DNA of 64,000 nt from Bufo bufo (lineage: Eukaryota > Chordata > Amphibia > Anura > Bufonidae). The stretch lies in NCBI RefSeq assembly GCF_905171765.1, contig NC_053393.1, positions 68,169,371 to 68,233,370 on the forward strand. The letters run 5' to 3'. The notes beneath the pieces were generated by a model, which was not told where the DNA came from, searched no databases, and was given only the letters and a program-made list of their open reading frames with translations. Below are positions 22,244-34,733 of this stretch, piece by piece; positions within the stretch are counted from its first letter, which is position 1; the number at the start of each line of letters is the position of its first letter. The position numbers were made by a program, and so were the translations under genes.

Positions 22244-22347
22244 TCAGGTCCTCAGGTTTACAGTCTCTGCAGCATTGATCGCGTCGCCACCACTTGTCTT
22301 CTTCTTCTTCTGGTTGATTGATATGAAAACAACCGCAATTATTATAC
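22244..22347 (-). CDS. cdh17: cdh17 terminal coding exon (end of membrane helix, cytoplasmic tail)
   Basis: The acceptor TTTTTTCAG precedes the exon, entered in phase 1. It encodes [13 protein letters not shown], a lysine run (KKKK) and a tail ending NLRT before TGA. The human tail has the same length and ends PLRS. The basic stop-transfer stretch follows the helix directly. Confidence 0.93.
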
Positions 22348-25300
22348 CTGAAAAAACATAACTAGTTGAATACTGTCCTGGATCTCTTGATCTACACAGT
22401 GCCACACCATAATTAATTAATTGTGCGCACCTCCGATGTTCCGTAAGCTATAGTCTGAGATTTACGCCAGCTAGGAGCTGGTATAGGATATCTGTGCAGG
22501 TCCTGTTCCTTTTTACCCCACTGCTTTTTACCAAAGTGGCAAGCATGGTGTAAAGGAGGAAAAGTGGCAAATGTTTTCGCCTGAGTTTGCAAAATATCAA
22601 CCTCCTTTTTCCCATGAATGTCTAAAGTGAGATTATAAATACAAGTGTGATGGACATGGACGAGTGAGCTGGTGGCTGCTGCTGGAGACAGATACAGTGT
22701 TAAACACCTTTAAAGGGTTTATTCCGTTTTTTGTTTTTTTCATTTAACATACATGTTTTTTTTTATTAAATTGATATCCATAAGATAGCATAGGCCATCC
22801 AAATTAAATGTATGTGTTTCCAACTCCTGTCACCCCCATAAATCAACTGAAGGGGCGGCCATGCTGAACTGCTGAAGCCTCATTAATGTTTTGAGGTTTA
22901 CAATGGTTCTGCTAAGGATAAGCCATTAATGTAAGGCCTCAAATACATGATTATACAGTATTTTGGATCCATGTGAAATGTCTATCTGCTGTGGGCCTAT
23001 CCTATACTTCGATGTGCCTCTGAATTTACACACCCAAACATTCTTTCCATGAGAAAAACAATTTCGATATGCTCCAATGTATGACAAATTATGGAGGGAG
23101 ACCAACCTATTACTGCCAGAGTTCCAAATAAAATTCCAAGAGCCATTCCAATAGATGTAAACCCAACATGGTCTAGTGCCTCCTCCTCACACTTGCCCTT
23201 AGAGTTACAAGTGCATATCCGAACTGCAAAATAAAACATGTTATCAATACAAGGTATTCATCTAAACAGATAGATAACCACCCCAATGCCTCATCTTGTA
23301 TTAGACGCTTGATTCTAAACTGTATCCGAAGGAGCCAGTAAATTGCAGGTGGGTAGACATCTCTGACTTGGCAACCAATTCTTGTTTGTTGTGCCAGTTA
23401 GAGATGAGAGAATCGATTCTAAATTAATCAAATTCAATCCCAATTATTTTTTTTTTACTTTCAAGTTGCATCCAAAAGAGAGAGAGAACATAAAAAATAA
23501 AATAAAAAAATGTTTGAAAAAGTGTTAGACAAGAGAGACCTCAGAGTGTTATACACACATCTTCAGGCTAATTGGGGCACTTTCGATTCTGGTAGAATCG
23601 ATTTGGAATCAAGTCGGTCCCCTGGTTCGGCTGAATCGAACCTGAATTGAATTTTAAGCGATTTGCTCACCTCTAGTTCTATATCCGAAATGAAAAATGA
23701 AACCCATTTACAATTAGCCTTGATATCAAAAATGTCCTTCTGTTTTGTGTTTAAAGTTCCTATGTACCGGTAGGTCAATGTGTCTCCATGATAACAGACT
23801 ACTAACTGTATAATCTGATCCTGTAGTCATAATCTATCCCTTTTAGCCCTACTTCTTTCTAAGGTACATCTGGTAGGTTATCGAAAAGTAGTGGACCAAT
23901 GACTGCAGAATGAGATTGTATGCAAAATGATTGGAGATTTTAAATCAAGACTATTTGCAAAATTTCTTTAGGTGCATTGGGACAAATAAAGATCTGACTA
24001 CCCAAAATTTACCGGGCATCCACACAGTACAGTGGGGGCCCTTACATATCTAAGCCTGTCCCCACAAACAGGTTTATTTAGGATTCTAATGGTTTATATT
24101 TAGCAAGGTCTCTGCCCTTTCGTTCACAGTTAGCATTATCATATAAGGTCATGTTCACATGATGCGTAAAAATCCATTTCCTTGCATTGTACTGAACCTT
24201 GTCACAGATTTACATGAAATATTCACCTCAAATATGCAACAATAAACCACATGTGAACATACTGTTGCAACAGAGGATGGATGCTACATTTTTGTATCTA
24301 CGTGTGTGGGTTTATGTTTTTCTTTTGGGTCCAGGCAGTATAGGGAACCCCGGAAAGAACAGTATGTAGGTCCCCTGCACTCAAATGGCCACCATCCCCT
24401 GACTCCCGTGTGATCCATGAAACGCATTAGCCCTTGCATGCAATATAACAGTAGGAAGCTGCTTTTAAGGTGACAGTGGGCCGCGTTACCCACTGTACCC
24501 ATAGGCAACAGCACAGGTTAGGCAACTTTCACACCTGCGTTTTACTTTCCAGTATTGAGATACATCATAGAATCTCAAAACCGGAGGAAAACGCTCCAGT
24601 TTTGTCTACATTCATTGTCAATGGGGACAAAACTGAATGGAACAGAGTGCACCAGAATGTATTCAGTTTCGTTGTGTTCCCATGCCGCAGAATTTTTGTG
24701 TGCATGAAACACAATGTTAGGCTATTTTCACATTAGTGGCAGGGGAGTCCGGCAGGCTGTTCCAGCGGGTGAACAGCCTGTCAGATCCGTCCTGCCGCTA
24801 GTTCGCATGTGCCCCCGGACTGCCGCTCTGTCCCCATTGACTATAATGGGGGCTTGGTGGAGTTCCGGCGGCAGCACGGCAGCGCACGGCAAGAAGAAGC
24901 CGGACTAGAAGTACTGCATGTCGTAGTTTTAGTCCGGCTGCCTCTCGTTGTGCGCTGCCGTGCTGCCGCCAGAACTCTGCGCCGTCCCCATTATAGTCAA
25001 TGGGGATGGAGAGGCAGTCCGGGAGCACACGTGAACTAGCGGCAGGACGGATCCGACAGGCTGTTCACCCGCCGGAACAGCCTGTCGGACTCACCTGCCG
25101 CTAATGTGAAAGTAGCCTAAGTCAATGGTGCAGGATCCGTTTTCTTTCGTGTCTTGGTCATTTTAGAGATAATACAACCAGATCTGTTCAGAATGGAAGC
25201 AACTGGTTGTATTATCATAACGGAAGCATTTTTGCTGATCCCTGCCGGATTCGGCAAAAATGCTTCTGTGAAAGTAGCCTTACACATATGGTATTTTTGA

Positions 25301-28300
25301 ATAAGCTGGTGTCAATAGGTGACACTTACCTGGATGACATATTCTGTTACATACTATGGCACAGTGGAAAGGATACTTTAGGATGGGGTAGTTCTGAGTC
25401 AGGGAGCTTCTCTGTTCATCATTCTCTCTGATACGCTAACAAAGAGTGTCTTTCACTCTGAAAGACCATGTATTACAGAGGCAAGCTACTCATTATAATG
25501 GGAACTGTGTAATGCTTCATTTTTCCTGTGGTGGTGCTGCTGGGAAACACTTGTGGTGGTGCTGCTGGGAAATTGAACACTTCCAGCTTACGTTCCACCA
25601 CAAAGTGCAACTGATTGCTGAGAGTCCCAGCAGCAGGAGACCTACTGATCAGCTTTCTGTTGTTGTACTCCCCCAACGGGAAAAGGGAAGGACCAACGTG
25701 TAAATTCAACAATAAGAACAGGACTCTACCTAGAATCGTTAATTACATAATATAGATATTTAGATCTTTGCCATCTGCTGCAAGAATGGTAGGAGTTTGC
25801 TGGAAGAGAGGTCACCCCAAAAATCTATTAATATAATACCATACAGAGGCTGATTGAGAACTTAAAAAGGCCCTGGAAAAAATAACTAAAAGTGGCCCCA
25901 TGTTGTAGGTGGGTTCAAACTGACAGAAGACAGGCCAAAACAAGTAGGTGGGGACAACCGAAGTAGGCAGGGCCTGCAATACTGTAGTGCAGCACAAAAT
26001 ACCACCCCTGCAGAACCAAATACTACAGAACAGCACAAAATACTGCCTCCCTCATCACAGTATTCAACTGTATCACCATCATGAGGACAGTAATACAGTT
26101 GAATTCAGGAAAGCACCTGTGGCCGTTAAGCATCAGATCACTCCTGCGGCCATAAAGAGGGCTTGGATGGCCCACTGGGCATCAGCCCACTGGGAAATTT
26201 CCCTGTAGGGTCTATATCCAATCCGCCCCGATACCATAGCACCAATAGAAGCCCTGCCTATAATCACAACTCTACCGGTATGGTACTGGAGACCCCTAGC
26301 GCTTTCTCTGTCCTTAGCGCTCTACTCTCTATACGATATTTCATTGCTGACTGAGCTGACACAATAATATTATAAAAAATATTTTTTTTCTTAGACAAGT
26401 CATTAAATATAATTTACATTTTTTTACATTTATCATACCTGGTACAGAAACATTTGATTCCAATGGTGGACGTCCAGCATCTCTAATAATGACTGGAACA
26501 TAGATAGTTGCCTTTGGAAAACCGTAATGCTGCATAGTCAGACGAGCAGAAGAAGCTGTGAGAAATGTATAAATGAACCTTTAGTCTCGTATATGTATTA
26601 GCCTGCAATATATTGCATATAGGGTTTTTCAGGTCTGGTCAGAGTCATACAATAATGAGTGGGACCCATAACTACCATATCTTCTTCGGAAGTTCTCCAC
26701 ATGTCAACTTTCCCTCTAAACCTACTATGTATGCCTACACACCACCAACCCATGATTTGCCTTCCTGTCTGTCTTGATGCTTCTGTCAATTTGGTTTCTT
26801 TACTTTGTTTTATAATATATATATATATATATATATACAGTACAGACCAAAAGTTTGGACACACCTTCTCATTCAAAGAGTTTTCTTTATTTTCATGACT
26901 ATGAAAATTGTAGATTCACACTGAAGGCATCAAAACTATGAATTAACACATGTGGAATTATATACATATCAAACAAGTGTGAAACAACTGAAAATATGTC
27001 ATATTCTAGGTTCTTCAAAGTAGCCACCTTTTGCTTTGAACACTGCTTTGCACACTCTTGGCATTCTCTTGATGAGCTTCAAGAGGTAGTCCCCTGAAAT
27101 GGTTTTCACTTCACAGGTGTGCCCTGTCAGGTTTAATAAGTGGGATTTCTTGCCTTATAAATGGGGTTGGGACCATCAGTGGCGTTGAGGAGAAGTCAGG
27201 TGGATACACAGCTGATAGTCCTACTGAATAGACTGTTAGAATTTGTATTATGGCAAGAAAAAAGCAGCTAAGTAAAGAAAATTGAGTGGCCATCATTACT
27301 TTAAGAAATGAAGGTCAGTCAGTCGAAAAATTGGGAAAACTTTGAAAGTAAGGGCTATTTGACCATGAAGGAGAGTGATGGGGTGCTGCGCCAGATGACC
27401 TGGCCTCCACAGTCACCGGACCTGAACCCAATCGAGATGGTTTGGGGTGAGCTGGACTGCAGAGTGAAGGCAAAAGGGCCAACAAGTGCTAAGCATCTCT
27501 GGGAAATCCTTCAAGACTGTTGGAAGACCATTTCAGGGGACTACCTCTTGAAGCTCATCAAGAGAATGCCAAGAGTGTGCAAAGCAGTAATCAAAGCAAA
27601 AGGTGGCTACTTTGAAGAACCTAGAATATGACATATTTTCAGTTGTTTCACACTTGTTTGTTATGTATATAATTCCACTAGTTTTGATGCCTTCATAGTC
27701 ATGAAAATAAAGAAAACTCTTTGAATGAGAAGGTGTGTCCAAACTTTTGGTCTGTACTGTATATTTATATTCAAGTTCTTGCCAAGCCAATGGGTTTTTT
27801 CGGCCCATTAGGAGCCATGGGGTGTGTGTATATATAATGGATATAAAAAAGTCTACACACCCCTGTTAAAATGTCAGGTTTCTGTGATGTAAAAATATGA
27901 GACATTTCAGAACTTTTGTGGGGTGATCTGAAGAGGGCTGTGCACAGGAGATGCCCTCGCAATCTGACAGATTTGGAGTGTTTTTTGCAAAGAAGAGTGG
28001 GCACATCTTGCCAAGTCTAAATGTGCCATGCTGATAGACTCTTACCCAAAAAGACTGAGTGCTGTAATAAAATCAAAAGGTGCTTCAACAAAGTAGTAGT
28101 TTAAGAGTTTGCACACATACAACCATATTTTTATTTTTTTTGTTTTCTTCCCTCTACCTAAAAGATTTCAGTTTGTTTTTCAATTGAGTGGTACAGTTTA
28201 TAGGTCAAAGGTGGAAAAAGTTCTGAAATGATTTATTTTTGTCTCATATTTTTACATCACAGAAATCTGACATTTTAACAGGGGTGTGTAGACTTTTTAT

Positions 28301-31300
28301 ATCCACTGTATAGTTATATTATAAAGCCTCTGACCCAGAAAAGTCATTCCAGATCCTCAAAATAGCCAAAGAAAGAAAAATCAGGAGCTCCATAAGAGCA
28401 ATGATCATCCATTAGGCATAAAAAGATCATTCAGCAAGGTTAGGCTACTTTCACACTTGCGTTTGGTGCGGATCCGTCATGGATCTGCACAAACGCATCC
28501 ATTCAGATAATAAAACCGCATGCATCCGTTCGGAACAGATACGTTTGTATTATCTTTAACATAGTCAAAACGGATCCGTCTTGAACACCATTGAAAGTCA
28601 ATGAGGGACGGATCAGTTTTCTATTGTGCCATATTGTGCCAGTAAAAACAGATTCATCCCCATTGACTTACATTGTGTGTCAGGACGGATCAGTTTGGCT
28701 CAGTTTTGTCAGACGGACACCAAAACGCTGCAAGCAGCATTTTGGTGTCCGCCTCCAAAGCGGGATGGAGACGGAACGGAGGCAAACTGATGGATTCTGA
28801 GCGGATCCTTATCCATTCAGAATGCATTAAAGGCAAAACTGATCTGTATTGGATCGCTTGTGAGAGCCCTGAACAAACAGAGACCAAAACGCCAGTGTGA
28901 CAGTAGCCTAAGCCTAGCAACCAAAGAATCTAAAGTCAACTTTATCTAGAAGGGGATCTGCTCATAAGAGAATACTCACATAAAATAGAAGTGGGACCCA
29001 CGCAATATACGTATAGGCAAGTCTAAAAAGTCATTTGGCAAAGCATTTCCAAAAATGTTACAACTACACACCAGCAGGTCAAATAGGCCCAAGCCATATG
29101 TGTATACAGTATACAGTAGTATTGTTCCTTAGGTTCAACAACAGACAACTGTATTTGGAGGTAACTTTGGAGACAAAAACTTGCTACTAGGGTGTAGATT
29201 TTATGGTTAATTTGTCCTGTGTGAATAACAACAACAACGTTTTCGATGGACCTGTTCTGTATAGATGGATGGTACACCCTCAGAATAATTCCTTCTAATG
29301 GGCCCAAGATCCCTCAGTCCAAAAGTAATCTGGTTTCTTGACACTTACCATTCACATACTGAATGATCCAATCCTTTGCTGTTGTTACATTACCACCCAG
29401 ACGAAATTTCAGTGGCATTCTAGGCTGATCATCGTCTATACCACTGAATTCAAAGGACTCCGTTTTTGTCAATGGATAACAGAAAAAGATATCGTTATAA
29501 TAGTCCTGGGCTAACCGGGGATAGTTGTCATTGACATCATCCAGAAACAATTGGAAATAAACAGATGAACTCATTGTAGGATTTTCTGTAAAAACATAAA
29601 AGTGGTGAACACATTTGCAAGGTGAAGATTTAGTTTATAGTACACTGCTCAAAAAAATAAAGGGAACACAAAAATAATACATCCTAGATCTGAATTAATT
29701 AAATATTCTTCTGAAATACTTTGTTCTTTATAGTTGAATGTGCTGACAACAGTTGAATGTGCTGACAACAAAATCACACAAAAATAAAAAAATGGAAATC
29801 AAATTTTTCAACCCATGGAGGTCTGGATTTGGAGTCACCCTCAAAATTAAAGTGGAAAAACACACTACAGGCTGATCCAACTTTGATGTAATGTCCTTAA
29901 AACAAGTCAAAATGAGGCTCAGTAGTGTGTGTGGCCTCCACGTGCCTGTATGACCTCCCTACAACGCCTGTGCATGCTCCTGATGAGGTGGCGGACGGTC
30001 TCCTGAGGGATCTCTTCCCAGACCTGGACTAAAGCATCTGCCAACTCCTGGACAGTCTGTGGTGCAACGTGACGTTGGTGGATAGAGCGAGACATGATGT
30101 CCCAGATGTGCTCAATTGGATTCAGGTCTGGGGAACGGGCGGGCCAGTCCATAGCATCAATGCCTTCGTCTTGCAGGAACTGCTGACAAACTCCAGCCAC
30201 ATGAGGTCTAGCATTGTCTTGCATTAGGAGGAACCCAGGGCCAACCGCACCAGCATATGGTCTCACAAGGGGTCTGAGGATCTCATCTCGGTAATTAATG
30301 GCAGTCAGGCTACCTCTGGCGAGCACATGGAGGGCTGTGCGGCCCTCCAAAGAAATGCTACCCCACAGCATTACTGACCCAATGCCAAACCGGTCATGCT
30401 GGAGGATGTTGCAGGCAGCAGAACGTTCTCCACGGCGTCTCAAGACTCTGTCACATCTGTCACATGTGCTCAGTGTGAACCTGCTTTCATCTGTGAAGAG
30501 CACAGGGCGCCAGTGGCGAATTTGCCAATATTGGTGTTCTCTGGAAAATGCCAAACGTCCTGCACGGTGTTAGGCTGTAAGCACAACCCCCACCTGTGGA
30601 CGTCGGGCCCTCATATCACCCTCATGGAGTCTGTTTCTGACCGTTTGAGCAGACACATGCACATTTGTGGCCTGCTGGAGGTCATTTTGCAGGGCTCTGG
30701 CAGTGCTCCTCCTGTTCCTCCTTGCACAAAGGCGGAGGTAGCGGTCCTGCTGCTGGGTTGTTGCCCTCCTACGGCCTCCTCCACGTCTCCTGATGTACTG
30801 GCCTGTCTCCTGGTAGCGCCTCCATGCTCTGGACACTACGCTGACAGACACAGCAAACCTTCTTGCCACAGCTCGCATTGATGTGCCATCCTGGATAAGC
30901 TGCACTACCTGAGCCACTTGTGTGGGTTGTAGACTCCGTCTCATACTACCACTAGAGTGAAAGCACCGCCAGCATTCAAAAGTGACCAAAACATCAGCCA
31001 GGAAGCATAGGAACTGAGAAGTGATCTGTGGTCACCACCTGCAGAACCACTCCTTTATTGGGGGTGTCTTGCTAATTGCCTATAATTTCCACATGTTGTC
31101 TATCCCATTTGCACAACAGCATGTGAAATTGATTGTCACTCAGTGTTGCTTCCTAAGTGGACAGTTTGATTTCACAGAAGTGTGATTGACTTGGAGTTAC
31201 ATTGTGTTGTTTAAGTGTTCCCTTTATTTTTTTTGAGCAGTGTATGTAAAGAGATTTGTGGCATATCCACAGAATACACTATAAATGGCCAATAGCTGCA

Positions 31301-34300
31301 CTGGCAGTACTGCATTCAGAAGCCCAGCTACTTCGGGTTTATGACATGGGTAGTCTCATTTATATTAACTTCCCTGTGGCCCTTCGGCTCAATATTGGTT
31401 GGGGGAGGGGCCCTCTCCCGGCACACAGACTTTTACTAAAACAACTAAGTTACAGGCCTTTATTTGGATGTGGACCCCAGACCCTCTGTATGGCAGAAGA
31501 TTAACCATTACACTATAGACCTGCCCTATTGGAGGGACTGGAAAGTTATTTTCTTAATAGGCATGATATTAAATAAATAGTATATAACTGAAATGAAGGG
31601 AATTGAATTTGCGCCATTTTTATTCATCATGCTCTTTTATCATGAATAATAACTACCGTATATTGTACAGATTATAATAATCACAGGATACCAAATAATG
31701 TTGTGTGATATTTAATAGTTAGTATGTTACAAAAACAGATTTATTGTAATGATTTTTGCTTAGTTAATGTTTTATTAGTAACAATCATTTTGCAGAAAAA
31801 TATTAATTTTACCATAAAAGAAAACCTGGAAAGTAAAAGTTATATTTTTTTCTGCCATAACTTTTACAAAAAAAATTATTTGACAGATCTTAGCTGGGAG
31901 TTGAACCCTAGCCCTTTTAGTATTGCAAGCAGCAACCTTCCCTACTACACTAACCAAATCTCTACTATAAGGCCCCATTCACACAACCGTATTTTTGATC
32001 CACATCCAATCCGCATTATTTTTGAATTGCACATGGCCCCATTCATTTCTATGGGTCAGCAAAAAAACTTGACAGCACACCGTTTGCTGTCCGCATCCGA
32101 ATTTCTATTCCGCAGTCCTGCAAAAAAGATAGAACATGTCCTTTTCTTGTCCATTTTGCGGATAAGGCTAGGAGTTGTTCCAATGGGTCCGCAAAAAAAA
32201 ACTAAAAACCATATAACACGACATAAGACGGATTAAATCCGTTTTTTTTTTTGCGGATCTGTGTTTTGCGGACCGCGAAATTCATACGGTCATGTGAATG
32301 CAAAGGCTGGATGGCTAAAAAGCTTCTTATAGTATTACTCTTTTCTTCACAATATTAAATAAATAGTAACACTGTAGCCTTTTAAGCACACAAAATCCTG
32401 CCTTTATAACAGAGCAGTCCTATAGAGTAGTGGTGAGTATTTTGCCTACTATACTAAAGGTCTGAGGTTCAGTTCACAGCATAATTATAGCAAGTCATTT
32501 TCTTAGTAAAGATTTTGGCAGAAAAATTGAACTTTTATTTTCCCGCTTTTATTTTCTGGTAAAAGATAATTTTTTCTGAAAAGTTGATGTTACTAAAAAA
32601 ATTATTGAGCAAAAACCATTATCATAAATGTGTTTTTGTAACAATTATTAAATATCTATCACAAAACAGTGAACGCATTACGGTGCAATTTTATTTCTCT
32701 TCATTTAACCCTTAAGAAAAGTTTATAGAAATTTAAAATCTTACTTATGTGTTTGGTAAAATGGCCTGATGGAAAGAAAAGTTATGGATGTTATGGCTAT
32801 GAATGTGAGAAGGCCTGGGGGATGGGGGAGCATATAATTTGCCTGTATGGGGCCTGGAAATTCTTGATAACAGCCTTGTCCTTACCTATTGGCTTAGTCA
32901 GCTCTTTCAATAATTCCCAAAAACGTAATTGAAGAAGGCACAGCCATCTCTCCATGGAGAATGCGACTGGCATGAAGAGGTGAAGAACGGTTTAGAAACC
33001 TACAAATCTATTAGACATTCTTGGCATACACGGCAATGCATCCATTAATGCATAAGATAGGTTACCCCATGAAAATTGTTTTTCACCTAACCACAGGATA
33101 GGTCTGAAATATCGGATCATGGGGATTCTAACTGCTGGGACCCTGCGATCTTGAGTCCCCTCTCTGAGTGGACCAGTAGTGCACATGTTGGTCTGCTTCT
33201 CCATTCACTTCTATCGGGCTGACATAGACAGTGCTTCTTCAGTCCCATAGAAGTGAATAGAAGAAGCTTGTGGCACATATGATTAGTTGAGGACTTAGTC
33301 AGGGGCATTCCTCTCCAAAAACCTCATGAGCTGCTGGAATTACATATATACAGTAACTAGAATTTTGTTAATATTCTATTTACGAGGATATTGAGGATGT
33401 ATGTGGGTACTTACTTGACTCTGCAGCAACTACTTCCACTTCGTAAAATGTTTTCCGTTCACGGTCCAGATTGGCTTTGCTGAAGATTTCCCCAGTGTCT
33501 TCATTAATTTTGAGCCAATTAAACACATCTCCTCTCAATGAAAACCTGAGGAGAAATATTGAAGAAATGGTCAAATCTAGTGAGAGTTTACTGAATGTCT
33601 ATAGGATATCTAAAAATACTAAAACGTAATATTGTAATACAAGTCTAGTGTGACTAGCAAGCTACTTACTGTATTGTATCACCTTCTGGATCTGAGGCAT
33701 TTATTTTTATCAACTTGGTTCCAATAGGAACATCTTCAGGGACCTGTGCATGGTATATCGTATTCCCAAAGATTGGCCTCTCATCCACATCAGTGACTAT
33801 AATCTTTAAATATGTGGTGGAACTGTCATTATAACTGATTCCTGTAACCAGGGGCTCGGGATTTCTCGCCTCTATCTTTAGTTTATGCTCCTTGTAGGTT
33901 TCATAGTCCAGTGGCTGCAGGACAGAGAAGGAAGGTAAGGTCAGCTTGACATGAGCAAATCCAGCAAGAGGTCATCAGAAATCCGTCACTTACAGCGGCC
34001 ACTCTGACGTATCCACGATTATTTTCCAGATTGGTTTCAATTATGAACCTTTTATCTGGATCTCCTTCGACTATATTGTAAAGAATAAAAGAACTCCCTG
34101 TACGAGGGTCGTCATTGTCTGTGGCCTCTATTTCTTTCACCAGTGTTCTCAAAGGAGCATCTTCCCGCAAGGTTACATTCCCATACTGGAAATATAAGAA
34201 GAGGTTTAAATGTTATAAAGCTCCTGGGTCTTGATTTCAAATTTATACAAGATACCATAGCTAGCTAAAAAGATACTAGATAGACAGAAAGACCGATGGA

Positions 34301-34697
34301 CGGGCAGACAGATATTAAATAGACAGATAGAACAATAGATAGATAGATATCCAGATGACGATGCACAAAAGCAAAGAGGAGCACATCCGCGCCTGGAGGA
34401 ACAACATAAGAACATCACAAAAGCTGACTGTATACCAGAGCCCGCAGAGGGAGTACAAACATATCTGGAGAAACTCCCCAACCCCAGAGACAGACAGATC
34501 CTTAGCCGGTACAGACTGAGCGCCCACAGCCTGCTCATCGAATCCGGGCGGCACCGACAGAGGACCCAGCCCAGGGGGAGCAGACTGTGCTAGCAGTGAG
34601 ACCGGGGGGCCGTGGAGGATGAGGCTAGATAGACAGATGATAGATTTGAGATGGACATGAGTTAGATACCTAGATAGATGGATAGATAATAGATTTG

Positions 34698-34733
<36 letters not shown>

